From: a virus
Strand: one strand, 5' to 3'
Virus record (IMG/VR): IMGVR_UViG_3300043448_000123
Coordinates: 1 to 20,247 of that record
DNA: 20,247 nucleotides
A model generated the notes under the pieces. The model did not search any database, was not told the origin of the DNA, and saw only the letters and a list, made by a program, of their open reading frames with translations. How positions within the stretch are numbered: position 1 is the first letter of the stretch; each line of letters opens with the position of its first letter. The position numbers and the translations under genes are program-made. Below, one piece after another: positions 13,616-19,446 of this stretch.

Positions 13616-14030
13616 TTTCGCCTAACTGTTGCCTTCTTGTTGTTGTAATACTTTTCTTGCAAGATGGCTTTGATCGCTGAGTAAATCGCTGGATCAACCT
13701 CTAATAAATCTTTAGGGCTAATACCTGTTGCCACCGACACGGTAGCGACTTCATAAATTGATCCGTGTCGGTCTATCCATTTTTTGAATCATAAATCAAA
13801 TCAACATCTGAGTATTGATTAATGTAATCATCACCAAAGGCTAGATCTGTTTTACCTGCATCTTTTTCTAATCTCCAGGCAAACCACCACAAATCAGATT
13901 CCATTTGTAGTTCGCCTAATCTCTTACGCCAGCCGGTCTTAAATTCGGCTTCAAATGCCACCTTAGCGGACGGCGTAAGATCATAGGTTACTTTCTTACC
14001 ATCTTTTTTAACAATTTCAATTTTGTGCAT
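13612..14030 (-). CDS. Tail assembly chaperone G-T fusion made by -1 ribosomal frameshift
   Basis: This is the frameshifted product of the chaperone gene. The zero frame (14030 to 13779) slips back one base on A AAA AAT and continues from 13779 to a TGA at 13612, adding 55 residues to 84. The extension begins WIDRHGSIYEVATVSVATGI, goes on SPKDLLEVDPAIYSAIKAIL and ends basic (NNKKATVRRK). 'SPxDLLExDPxIYxAI' is a recurrent motif of gpT-like C-terminal parts, which recruit the tape measure. The -1 frame has a TGA at 13789-13791 and the zero frame a TAG at 13773-13775, so the shift must occur in that 13-base window, exactly where the heptamer lies. The stop overlaps the next ATG. Confidence 0.85.
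13773..14030 (-). CDS. Tail assembly chaperone, short form (gpG-like)
   Basis: This is the unshifted 85-residue chaperone. It opens MHKIEIVKKDGKKVTYDLTP, then has FKTGWRKRLGELQMESDLWW and ends SDVDLIYDSKNG. Proteins of this type bind the tape measure and organise tail-tube polymerisation without entering the virion. It sits between tail tube and tape measure, as usual, and has an AAGGTGG SD. The last codons contain the slippery site used for the longer fusion form. Confidence 0.86.
   Translation of the reverse strand: MHKIEIVKKDGKKVTYDLTPSAKVAFEAEFKTGWRKRLGELQMESDLWWFAWRLEKDAGKTDLAFGDDYINQYSDVDLIYDSKNG
13779..13785 (-). promoter_or_regulatory. Slippery heptamer A AAA AAT (-1 frameshift signal)
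   Basis: On the minus strand the zero-frame codons are TCA AAA AAT GGA TAG. A-AAA-AAT fits the X-XXY-YYZ rule, so both tRNAs can re-pair after slipping back one base. It occurs two codons before the zero-frame stop and immediately after a stop in the -1 frame, the expected placement. I did not see an obvious strong stem just downstream; related GACCGACACGG (about 13772-13762) and GTGTCGGT (13740-13733) could pair through CCGACAC/GTGTCGG to stimulate the shift. Confidence 0.82.
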
Positions 14031-14048
14031 TGTCCCACCTTTTCTTTA

Positions 14049-14456
14049 TTACGCGCTTGTTGATTTTGTTAATGCTGTTACTGGTAGCGACACTGACACG
14101 CTTGCTACTGCATCAACAGCACCGTTAATTGGTGTCCATGATGAGATTAAGCATGACATTGTGTAACTAGGATTTGTTGCACTTACTGTTCCTGATACTG
14201 GTATTAACTTTATATTAAGTTTTGTACCTAGTGCATCTTCAAACAGTGCGTTTACTGATGCGGCGGCAAAGTCATTGAACAGTTCCAAATTTAATGTCGG
14301 CCTTTCAATTCCACCGATCATATTCTGGACGGTATCGGTCATTGTAGAAATTTCTACCTGATCAACTTCGCGTGCAAGGCTGACGGTGCTGACATGATCG
14401 CTGATAGTTGTAGTACCTACAATCACGGCAACTTTGTTACCCATAAATATGGCCAT
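14049..14456 (-). CDS. Major tail tube protein
   Basis: The 135-residue protein begins MAIFMGNKVAVIVGTTTISD, followed by STVSLAREVDQVEISTMTDT, VQNMIGGIERPTLNLELFND and a beta-rich C-terminus. This two-strand-plus-helix pattern (short immunoglobulin-like tail tube fold with a SWTPxNG-like loop near the end) is typical of actinobacteriophage tail tube proteins. Hexamers stack into the tube around the tape measure. Neighbours (terminator upstream, chaperone downstream) fit exactly. The SD AGAGG is six bases ahead of the ATG, and the gene is likely among the most highly expressed. Confidence 0.82.
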   Translation of the reverse strand: MAIFMGNKVAVIVGTTTISDHVSTVSLAREVDQVEISTMTDTVQNMIGGIERPTLNLELFNDFAAASVNALFEDALGTKLNIKLIPVSGTVSATNPSYTMSCLISSWTPINGAVDAVASVSVSLPVTALTKSTSA

Positions 14457-14471
14457 ATTTTTCCTCTCTTA

Positions 14472-14882
14472 CTAACCTATCAACTCTACTGAATATTGAT
14501 AACTTAGGTAATCAATATTAGCGGATGTTATTGTTCCAGGGGATGCAGACACAACCCTCAGAGTTTGTACAGCACCGCTTAAAGTTTTATCAGCCTCAAT
14601 CGCGGATTTAATTGAAGTTGAACCGGATGAAGCAAGTAGCCCATCCAATCTTTCTTGCCCATTTCTTTCACTCATTCTGCCAACTACAACAATTACCTGA
14701 CATGTTGCAGAATCAAATCCTCTATTTAATGTAAAGTCATAATTCATTGATAACTGGCCAACTATTGCAAAAGCATTGTTGGTAGGTATGTTTGTAGAGT
14801 CAGGCACATAATCAAAAACACGCAATCCGGAGATAGTCTGTAATGCGGTTTTTAGATTATCTCTAACGGTGCTAGGAATCAT
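14472..14882 (-). CDS. Tail terminator / head-tail completion-like protein
   Basis: The 136-residue protein lies between the connector and the tail tube gene, where siphoviruses encode the tail terminator. It starts STVRDNLKTALQTISGLRVF, has a central YDFTLNRGFDSATCQVIVVV segment and ends SANIDYLSYQYSVELIG. The alternation of helix, strands and a final strand matches the lambda gpU / HK97 gp10-terminator type of fold, but sequence signatures in this family are weak. The ATG overlaps the stop of the connector gene (ATGA). Confidence 0.62.
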   Translation of the reverse strand: MIPSTVRDNLKTALQTISGLRVFDYVPDSTNIPTNNAFAIVGQLSMNYDFTLNRGFDSATCQVIVVVGRMSERNGQERLDGLLASSGSTSIKSAIEADKTLSGAVQTLRVVSASPGTITSANIDYLSYQYSVELIG

Positions 14883-15502
14883 GCAATTACTTCTTTTTTG
14901 TACGCTCTGACCATAGCAGTTATATCTCTGCCCACTGGTGACATTCTTACAACGCCTAGATCACCTAATCCTAGTATTCCACCTGGCGCATCTTTACGCT
15001 TGTATAAATCGGCGGTCAATATTAAGCAAGCCATATTTATATCACTAGGCACTGACGGCCAACCCCATTTTGCAGTTACCTGAACACCTGGTCTTAATCC
15101 ATTTTGTGTAATACCTGGAAATATTGGCCAGGTTTCAGTATTAGATACCATTGTTAATTGTGTATATGGTCTGCCTAAAGATGGTGCAGTTAATGGATCT
15201 AAAATATAATCTGTATTCAAAGTTAAACTTTTTGTGTATGTACCATTACCGTTTTCATCTACTGCAACGGCTAAGTTTGTTGTAGATCCAATGTCATCTA
15301 CATAAACAAAAATATCTGAGTAGGCACGGTAAAGCCGCGCTGATGCATTGGTATCTAAATAAAATCTACGGTTAGCAATCCGATCAATAGATCTTGATGC
15401 TGATTCAACTAAATCTTCTAACAGGTCATTATCAGTATTATCTGATATAGACATGTAATTCTTAATCTCAGTTAATGTTGCATATCCATTTGTTATAGCC
15501 AT
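14879..15502 (-). CDS. Head-tail connector protein (gp6-like)
   Basis: The 207-residue protein opens MAITNGYATLTEIKNYMSIS, followed by DNDLLEDLVESASRSIDRIA and NRRFYLD, the hallmark of gp6-type head-tail adaptors that bind below the portal. A later CLILTADLYKRKDAPGGILG segment is also typical. A frame extending to a TTG at 15544 exists, but that TTG is one base after GGAG, and relatives start with MAITNGY, so ATG 15502 is chosen. This ATG and its weak GGA SD are buried in a 16-bp RNA stem, and a 14-codon leader ORF ends just inside the gene, suggesting that its translation depends on upstream ribosomes. Confidence 0.82.
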   Translation of the reverse strand: MAITNGYATLTEIKNYMSISDNTDNDLLEDLVESASRSIDRIANRRFYLDTNASARLYRAYSDIFVYVDDIGSTTNLAVAVDENGNGTYTKSLTLNTDYILDPLTAPSLGRPYTQLTMVSNTETWPIFPGITQNGLRPGVQVTAKWGWPSVPSDINMACLILTADLYKRKDAPGGILGLGDLGVVRMSPVGRDITAMVRAYKKEVIA

Positions 15503-15537
15503 GATCGGTATCCAAATTCTGTATTGCCCTGGGACAT
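15493..15537 (-). CDS. 14-residue leader peptide ORF ahead of the connector gene
   Basis: An ATG at 15537, eight bases after a good GGAG SD, opens MSQGNTEFGYRSWL and stops at TAA (15495-15493), seven bases beyond the start of the connector ATG in a different frame. Its ribosome would pass through the 3' arm of the hairpin and unfold it. The peptide itself may be irrelevant. The SD strength relative to the connector start is the main evidence that it is translated. Confidence 0.45.
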   Translation of the reverse strand: MSQGNTEFGYRSWL

Positions 15538-15569
15538 TAGACAAACTCCATTCTTTAGATACCGATCAT
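15501..15569 (-). promoter_or_regulatory. 16-bp RNA hairpin sequestering the connector start codon
   Basis: On the transcript, 15569-15554 (AUGAUCGGUAUCUAAA) pairs with 15516-15501 (UUUGGAUACCGAUCAU): 15 Watson-Crick pairs and one U-G pair, enclosing a 37-base loop. The 3' arm includes the GGA SD and the A and U of the connector ATG (15502). The loop exposes GGAG and the leader ATG. Such a long near-perfect stem across a start codon is unlikely by chance and fits translation-coupled control of the capsid-to-connector ratio. Confidence 0.62.
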
Positions 15570-15577
15570 AGTTAGAA

Positions 15578-15606
15578 TCCAGGCGGCGGAAGGGTGGCCG
15601 CCTGGA
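15578..15606. terminator. GC-rich hairpin just after the major capsid gene
   Basis: TCCAGGCGGC and GCCGCCTGGA form a perfect 10-bp stem with a 9-base loop, 11 bases beyond the capsid stop at 15618. No clear T-run follows on the minus strand (next bases TTCTAACTATG), so it is not a standard intrinsic terminator. It could be a leaky terminator or a 3'-end barrier that protects the abundant capsid message from exonucleases. Confidence 0.5.
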
Positions 15607-15617
15607 AACTTATTTCA

Positions 15618-16976
15618 TTAGAAGGATGGCGCGGCCAAACCTGTTCCGTTAATTTGTGCAATTGCACCTGGATAACGCTCACCTGTAAAGGCTGACATTC
15701 CAAACAAAACGATATTCAGCGCGACCTTTCCGCTTGGTTCTTCAAAAGTCACGTATGTTGGCGCGGCGGCTTCTTCCCATAGGTGACATTCATTTAGATC
15801 CACAACAAAGATTGTGTCTTGATTTGTACTTGCACCTTTGTTGGTAGCAATGTTGGCATCAACAATGATAGGCAATCCTAGAATTGAGTAACCTGAGTTA
15901 CCGTATGTAGGTGTGCCATTACCTGTACCCATTGAGTTCATAGGGTTGTATGCCTGTGGCACAATCAACGGCCTATTTGAACTATCAACGCCTGCTAATA
16001 GGAATCCTAAGCGGCGTGGGTGCATGATCACTGCATTTGGGTTAGCAAAAACAGTTGATTGGATCTGTTGAATTGCATCTGCAATCTTTGGATATAGACC
16101 TGCAACTGTTCCGGTTGTCGCTGTATAAGTAACAAGGATTCCAGTTGTCATGTTCACAAGTCCTAATGGTTGTCCATTTGAACCTGATCCATTAAGTAGT
16201 GAGTTATCCAACTTAGTGTGATAATCACGGATCAAATCACCTAACACAATGTTTTCAATGTTGTATCCGCGTAGTAATGCTTGCTTAGATACTGATTGCT
16301 GACCAGCAATGGTATTTACATTGACGGTTAGTGTTGTGTCTGCAATATCTTGTGATACTGCGGCGGTGTTTTGTGATGTTTGGTAAGCGGTAATAGTTCC
16401 AGTGTTAATTTTAGAAATTACTACTGACATACCTTGTGTAGGTAATTGATGCTTGCGTGCGGCATCCGCGAATGGGCGGCCGGCGCGTGCTAATGGTGCA
16501 TATAGATCAACTAGGTATTGTGGCACTACTAAGCCTGCAAAGTTAGATGTTCCAACTGCACGCTTCTCAATTGCCATTTCCTGTTGGTGTCTTGCTATGC
16601 GTTGTGCGGCATCTGCATCAGTTTTGAAGTTTGCCTTTAACGCATCAGTTAAGAAATCATTTCCTGATCTCTCAGAATAAGTTAGTTCTTCGCGTGTAAC
16701 AGTAAAGCCACCTGCACGAACTTCCTTCTTTGGTTCAACATTCGCATCAACTTTAGCGGCTAAATCAGCGGCCTTTTGATTGCGGATCTCAATATCGGAC
16801 ATCTGCTCAATTCTTTCATCCAACTTTTTGATCTCTAGGTTTAGGGCTTCTACATTAGCCAACTCAACCTCTGATAGATCGCGTGCTTCTTCTGCGGCAC
16901 GATCTAAAGTTGCCTGAATAAGAGATGTCTTTGATTCGCGCTTCTCACGGAGAGAAGCAAGAAAAGTATTAGACAT
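15618..16976 (-). CDS. Major capsid protein, HK97 fold
   Basis: The 452-residue protein has the two-part design of HK97-type capsid proteins. A charged coiled-coil delta domain (about residues 1-75, EVELANVEALNLEIKKLDER) acts as internal scaffold and is removed by the prohead protease. The mature part starts somewhere after the linker near residue 85-110. The capsid domain shows FAGLVVPQYLVDLYAPLARA, AGRPFADAARKH, NSLLNGSGSNGQPLGLVN (E-loop/A-domain signature), VIMHPRRLGFLL and a C-terminal YVTFEEPSGKVALNIVLFG. The SD GGAG is five bases upstream. It lies after protease and portal, as in the canonical head module. No separate scaffold gene is seen, consistent with the fused delta domain. Confidence 0.94.
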   Translation of the reverse strand: MSNTFLASLREKRESKTSLIQATLDRAAEEARDLSEVELANVEALNLEIKKLDERIEQMSDIEIRNQKAADLAAKVDANVEPKKEVRAGGFTVTREELTYSERSGNDFLTDALKANFKTDADAAQRIARHQQEMAIEKRAVGTSNFAGLVVPQYLVDLYAPLARAGRPFADAARKHQLPTQGMSVVISKINTGTITAYQTSQNTAAVSQDIADTTLTVNVNTIAGQQSVSKQALLRGYNIENIVLGDLIRDYHTKLDNSLLNGSGSNGQPLGLVNMTTGILVTYTATTGTVAGLYPKIADAIQQIQSTVFANPNAVIMHPRRLGFLLAGVDSSNRPLIVPQAYNPMNSMGTGNGTPTYGNSGYSILGLPIIVDANIATNKGASTNQDTIFVVDLNECHLWEEAAAPTYVTFEEPSGKVALNIVLFGMSAFTGERYPGAIAQINGTGLAAPSF

Positions 16977-17057
16977 TTTTCTCCAATTTGTTAGTTGTTT
17001 AGTGAGAAGGTGTAACGCGCCGGTAATCGGGGTTAGGTGTTCTACGACTTGTCAAAA

Positions 17058-17588
17058 TTATATCTCTTTTTTCAAATCTTTTAGTATTTGTAAGGCAGTG
17101 TTAAATCTTGTTTTATCATCAGATCTATTTTGGTTTGCAATTTTCTCTGACCATGATTTACCAGCATCTCCACCCCACAATGCCCAGGCAATGCGACCAT
17201 TAGAAGGATAACCATCTTCACCTGGGCTAAAGCCTTCAGCCTTTTTATCTACTTCATGGCGTGCAAAAAAAGATACCATTCGGTTCACTGTATCTAAAGA
17301 TAAACTTTTACCATTGACAATATCTCTAGCCCTGGCAATGCCAACCTCTGTACCACCGCGACCAAATTCACTGCGCCAATCTAAACCTTTTTGCGCTTCT
17401 GATTTCATGCCGGCAGTAGGTTCATAACCTTCTGCTCTACTCTCACCATATTCTGCAATGTTAATGGCAGTTAGTTGATCTTCTGCCTGCGCCTGAGTTT
17501 TATGGCAACCAATTAACTCATTAGTATCAGATTTAACTACTGCATACCCTTCACACTCAGGATGATTACTTACTACGCTGTATGGCAT
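17058..17588 (-). CDS. Head-module protein of unknown function, two conserved segments
   Basis: The 176 residues fall into two parts. The first, YSVVSNHPECEGYAVVKSDT through KTQAQAEDQLTAINIAEYGE, is a short alpha/beta unit often seen as an add-on in phage head proteins. The second begins GLDWRSEFGRGGTEVGIARA, continues VNRMVSFFARHEVDKKAEGF and ends GRIAWALWGGDAGKSWSEKI. That signature recurs in phage head regions, alone or fused to protease or portal-linked proteins, with no function I can name. It starts inside the protease gene with a 23-base overlap and an AAGGAAG SD, so it is likely made together with the protease. It may aid capsid assembly or maturation. Confidence 0.7.
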   Translation of the reverse strand: MPYSVVSNHPECEGYAVVKSDTNELIGCHKTQAQAEDQLTAINIAEYGESRAEGYEPTAGMKSEAQKGLDWRSEFGRGGTEVGIARARDIVNGKSLSLDTVNRMVSFFARHEVDKKAEGFSPGEDGYPSNGRIAWALWGGDAGKSWSEKIANQNRSDDKTRFNTALQILKDLKKEI

Positions 17589-18123
17589 CTAAGATCTTCC
17601 TTGCTTCATCTAATCTAGGTGTTAATTGTGGTTGGCCTTCACGCATACCTGTAACACTAGCCATTTCACCATAAGCACCAAAAGTAACTAAAGATACTTC
17701 TGCCAAATGTGCCTTAATTCTTTCCATAACACCATCAGGCCTTTTACGATTTTTAATTGGCATAAATCCAACTGATAATTGATCTAATGCGCCATCTTTA
17801 ACTAACTCTAATGCTTCATCACCTTCGCGGGTTTTTGAAATCTTAAATTCAGCGTAAAGGCCTTCATCAGTTTCCCTTAGCAATGTGGCACGGCCTAATA
17901 CATTGTTTTCACCATGACCCCTAAGAAGTTTTACCCGGTGTGGTGCTTTAATAACTTCTGCAAAAACACCTTTTCTAAATACTTCAATCATTGTGCTAGT
18001 GATGCGTTGTTCCTTGTTGTAAGGCACGGCAATACCAAAGATGGTGCGACCATCACCATTGGCACGCAACTCCAAATCAACTGAGTAACTTCTATTTTCT
18101 ATTTTTTCTTCAGACATAGTCAT
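17566..18123 (-). CDS. Prohead protease, HK97 family (S78-type)
   Basis: The 185-residue protease begins RSYSVDLELRANGDGRTIFG and FGIAVPYN, has VKLLRGHGENNVLGRA with catalytic-type H70, then DGALDQLSVGFMPI with S117 and HLAEVSLVTFGAYGEM. These are the conserved strands and the His/Ser pair of the herpesvirus-like prohead proteases that cut the capsid delta domain and themselves. It sits between portal and capsid as in HK97. It overlaps the portal gene by 14 bases. Two in-frame ATGs (18123 and 18117) share the GAGG SD; either could start it. Confidence 0.9.
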   Translation of the reverse strand: MTMSEEKIENRSYSVDLELRANGDGRTIFGIAVPYNKEQRITSTMIEVFRKGVFAEVIKAPHRVKLLRGHGENNVLGRATLLRETDEGLYAEFKISKTREGDEALELVKDGALDQLSVGFMPIKNRKRPDGVMERIKAHLAEVSLVTFGAYGEMASVTGMREGQPQLTPRLDEARKILDAIQRSK

Positions 18124-19300
18124 TATCCTCTACTGTATCAACCACATCACTTTGTAATGATTCATCTTCGGCTTCTTCACCAATTTCATCATCTTCGTGA
18201 TCCATAGGATCAAGATTTTCATAATCTCTTACTTCATCCACTGTTAAGAAGCCATTAGATAATGCAACTGCATAAGCATCATATCTACTTGCAGTATCGG
18301 TCTTTAACAATGAATCATACTTAAATGCGGCTGTTTGACCCCGGACAAGTAAATCAGAAAATGCCGCTTCTATTCTTTCTGCGATTGGTTGTATTGACCA
18401 TTTAATCAATTGTAAATTTTCTTGTTCAACATTTGAATAGGTACGGCTAGAATTTGGTGATCCTAAGAAGTATGGTGGCAATCCTAAAATGTTTGCCGCT
18501 TCTGTAAGTCCGGCTGTTTGCGCTTCTACTAATTGAGATTCTGCCGCATTGCTACTTAACACTTCAAAATCTGTTGATGCGTTCATAACAACAGGGGATC
18601 TATTGCGTGATGAGTACATTGCCATCCATGCAGTTTTTAGCGCATCCGCTTCTTCCTGAGTTAGATCCGGATTAGCAGATTTAATTACTGCGGTTGGATT
18701 AACACCGCCATCAAAGTATCTTGATGCGTACTCATTGATTGCAATCTCTTTACCCAATGCTTGTTTAGCAACTGCCAAAATACCTTTACCAACTAAATCA
18801 CCTGGCATTGTAAAATTTTTAATGTGCATAATTTCTGATTGATCATATACACGCTCATCAATGCGATAAATGATTCTGCCTTTTTCTCTTGTAACTTGTA
18901 CGCGATCAGGCGCAACAGGATAGATGCTGTCAGGTAATCCATTAGCACCTGGTTCACCTAATACTGCAACATAGTTACCGTGAATAATTAACGCGGCCGC
19001 CATTGCACTAATTGTTTCCATTCGGGTTTCAGTAGGAACTGGCCGCATTAAAATTTGTGGTGTTGGTATTACTTCACGCTTGTTACGATATGCACACAAA
19101 GGCAATGCACCAATAGCATCACTAATTAAAGTGATACCGCGATAGATTGCAGGTATGCCTAAAGCGGTGTTTTGATCTACATAAGCACCTGCCCAATTAC
19201 CTTCAAAGAATCTACCAACACGGCCTAAAGAATCTACATAGCCTTGTGATGTATAAACTAAAGATGGCTGGATCTGTCTTTTCAGTAATCGGCCTAGCAT
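18110..19300 (-). CDS. Portal protein, HK97 family
   Basis: This 396-residue protein forms the dodecameric DNA channel at one capsid vertex. Family signatures are ALGIPAIYRGITLISDAIGA near the start, LIIHGNYVAVLGEP, SEIMHIKNFTMPG, GVNPTAVIKS and the clip/stem region LTEAANILGLPPYFLGSPNS followed by YSNVEQENLQLIKWSIQPIA. The C-terminus is an unusual run of acidic residues (DPMDHEDDEIGEEAEDE), likely disordered inside the capsid. It starts at the stop codon of the 48-residue membrane protein (TAATG) with AGAGG six bases upstream. Length and gene order are normal for the family. Confidence 0.93.
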   Translation of the reverse strand: MLGRLLKRQIQPSLVYTSQGYVDSLGRVGRFFEGNWAGAYVDQNTALGIPAIYRGITLISDAIGALPLCAYRNKREVIPTPQILMRPVPTETRMETISAMAAALIIHGNYVAVLGEPGANGLPDSIYPVAPDRVQVTREKGRIIYRIDERVYDQSEIMHIKNFTMPGDLVGKGILAVAKQALGKEIAINEYASRYFDGGVNPTAVIKSANPDLTQEEADALKTAWMAMYSSRNRSPVVMNASTDFEVLSSNAAESQLVEAQTAGLTEAANILGLPPYFLGSPNSSRTYSNVEQENLQLIKWSIQPIAERIEAAFSDLLVRGQTAAFKYDSLLKTDTASRYDAYAVALSNGFLTVDEVRDYENLDPMDHEDDEIGEEAEDESLQSDVVDTVEDNDYV

Positions 19301-19446
19301 TATTTACCTCTGTTTTCCAAAGCAATTCCAAATAAAACTAAAAATGCACCCGATAATATTACCGCTACTAGTGGGTTAATTGTTGCGACACCTGCAACTA
19401 TCAATAAAGAACCTGACACCTGCAAAATAGATGATAAGTATTTCAT
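19300..19446 (-). CDS. 48-residue membrane protein between terminase and portal genes
   Basis: A compact ORF encodes MKYLSSILQVSGSLLIVAGV followed by ATINPLVAVILSGAFLVLFG and a charged end ALENRGK. Two hydrophobic stretches (about 5-22 and 26-42) suggest a hairpin of two membrane helices. Its ATG overlaps the terminase stop and its stop overlaps the portal ATG, both as TAATG, so the reading frame is fixed by the neighbours. I know no function. Small membrane proteins at this spot are unusual but not unknown. Confidence 0.72.
   Translation of the reverse strand: MKYLSSILQVSGSLLIVAGVATINPLVAVILSGAFLVLFGIALENRGK

Noticed and set aside
15503-15544. TTG start at 15544 giving a connector protein with 14 extra residues
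   Set aside because: The GGAG sequence is only one base from that TTG, relatives begin at MAITNGY, and the segment is better explained as a leader ORF plus hairpin.
17050-17055. Perfect TTGACA upstream of the capsid gene as a promoter
   Set aside because: At 16 to 18 bases downstream only C/G-rich hexamers (around CCCCGA) occur, so there is no matching -10 box.
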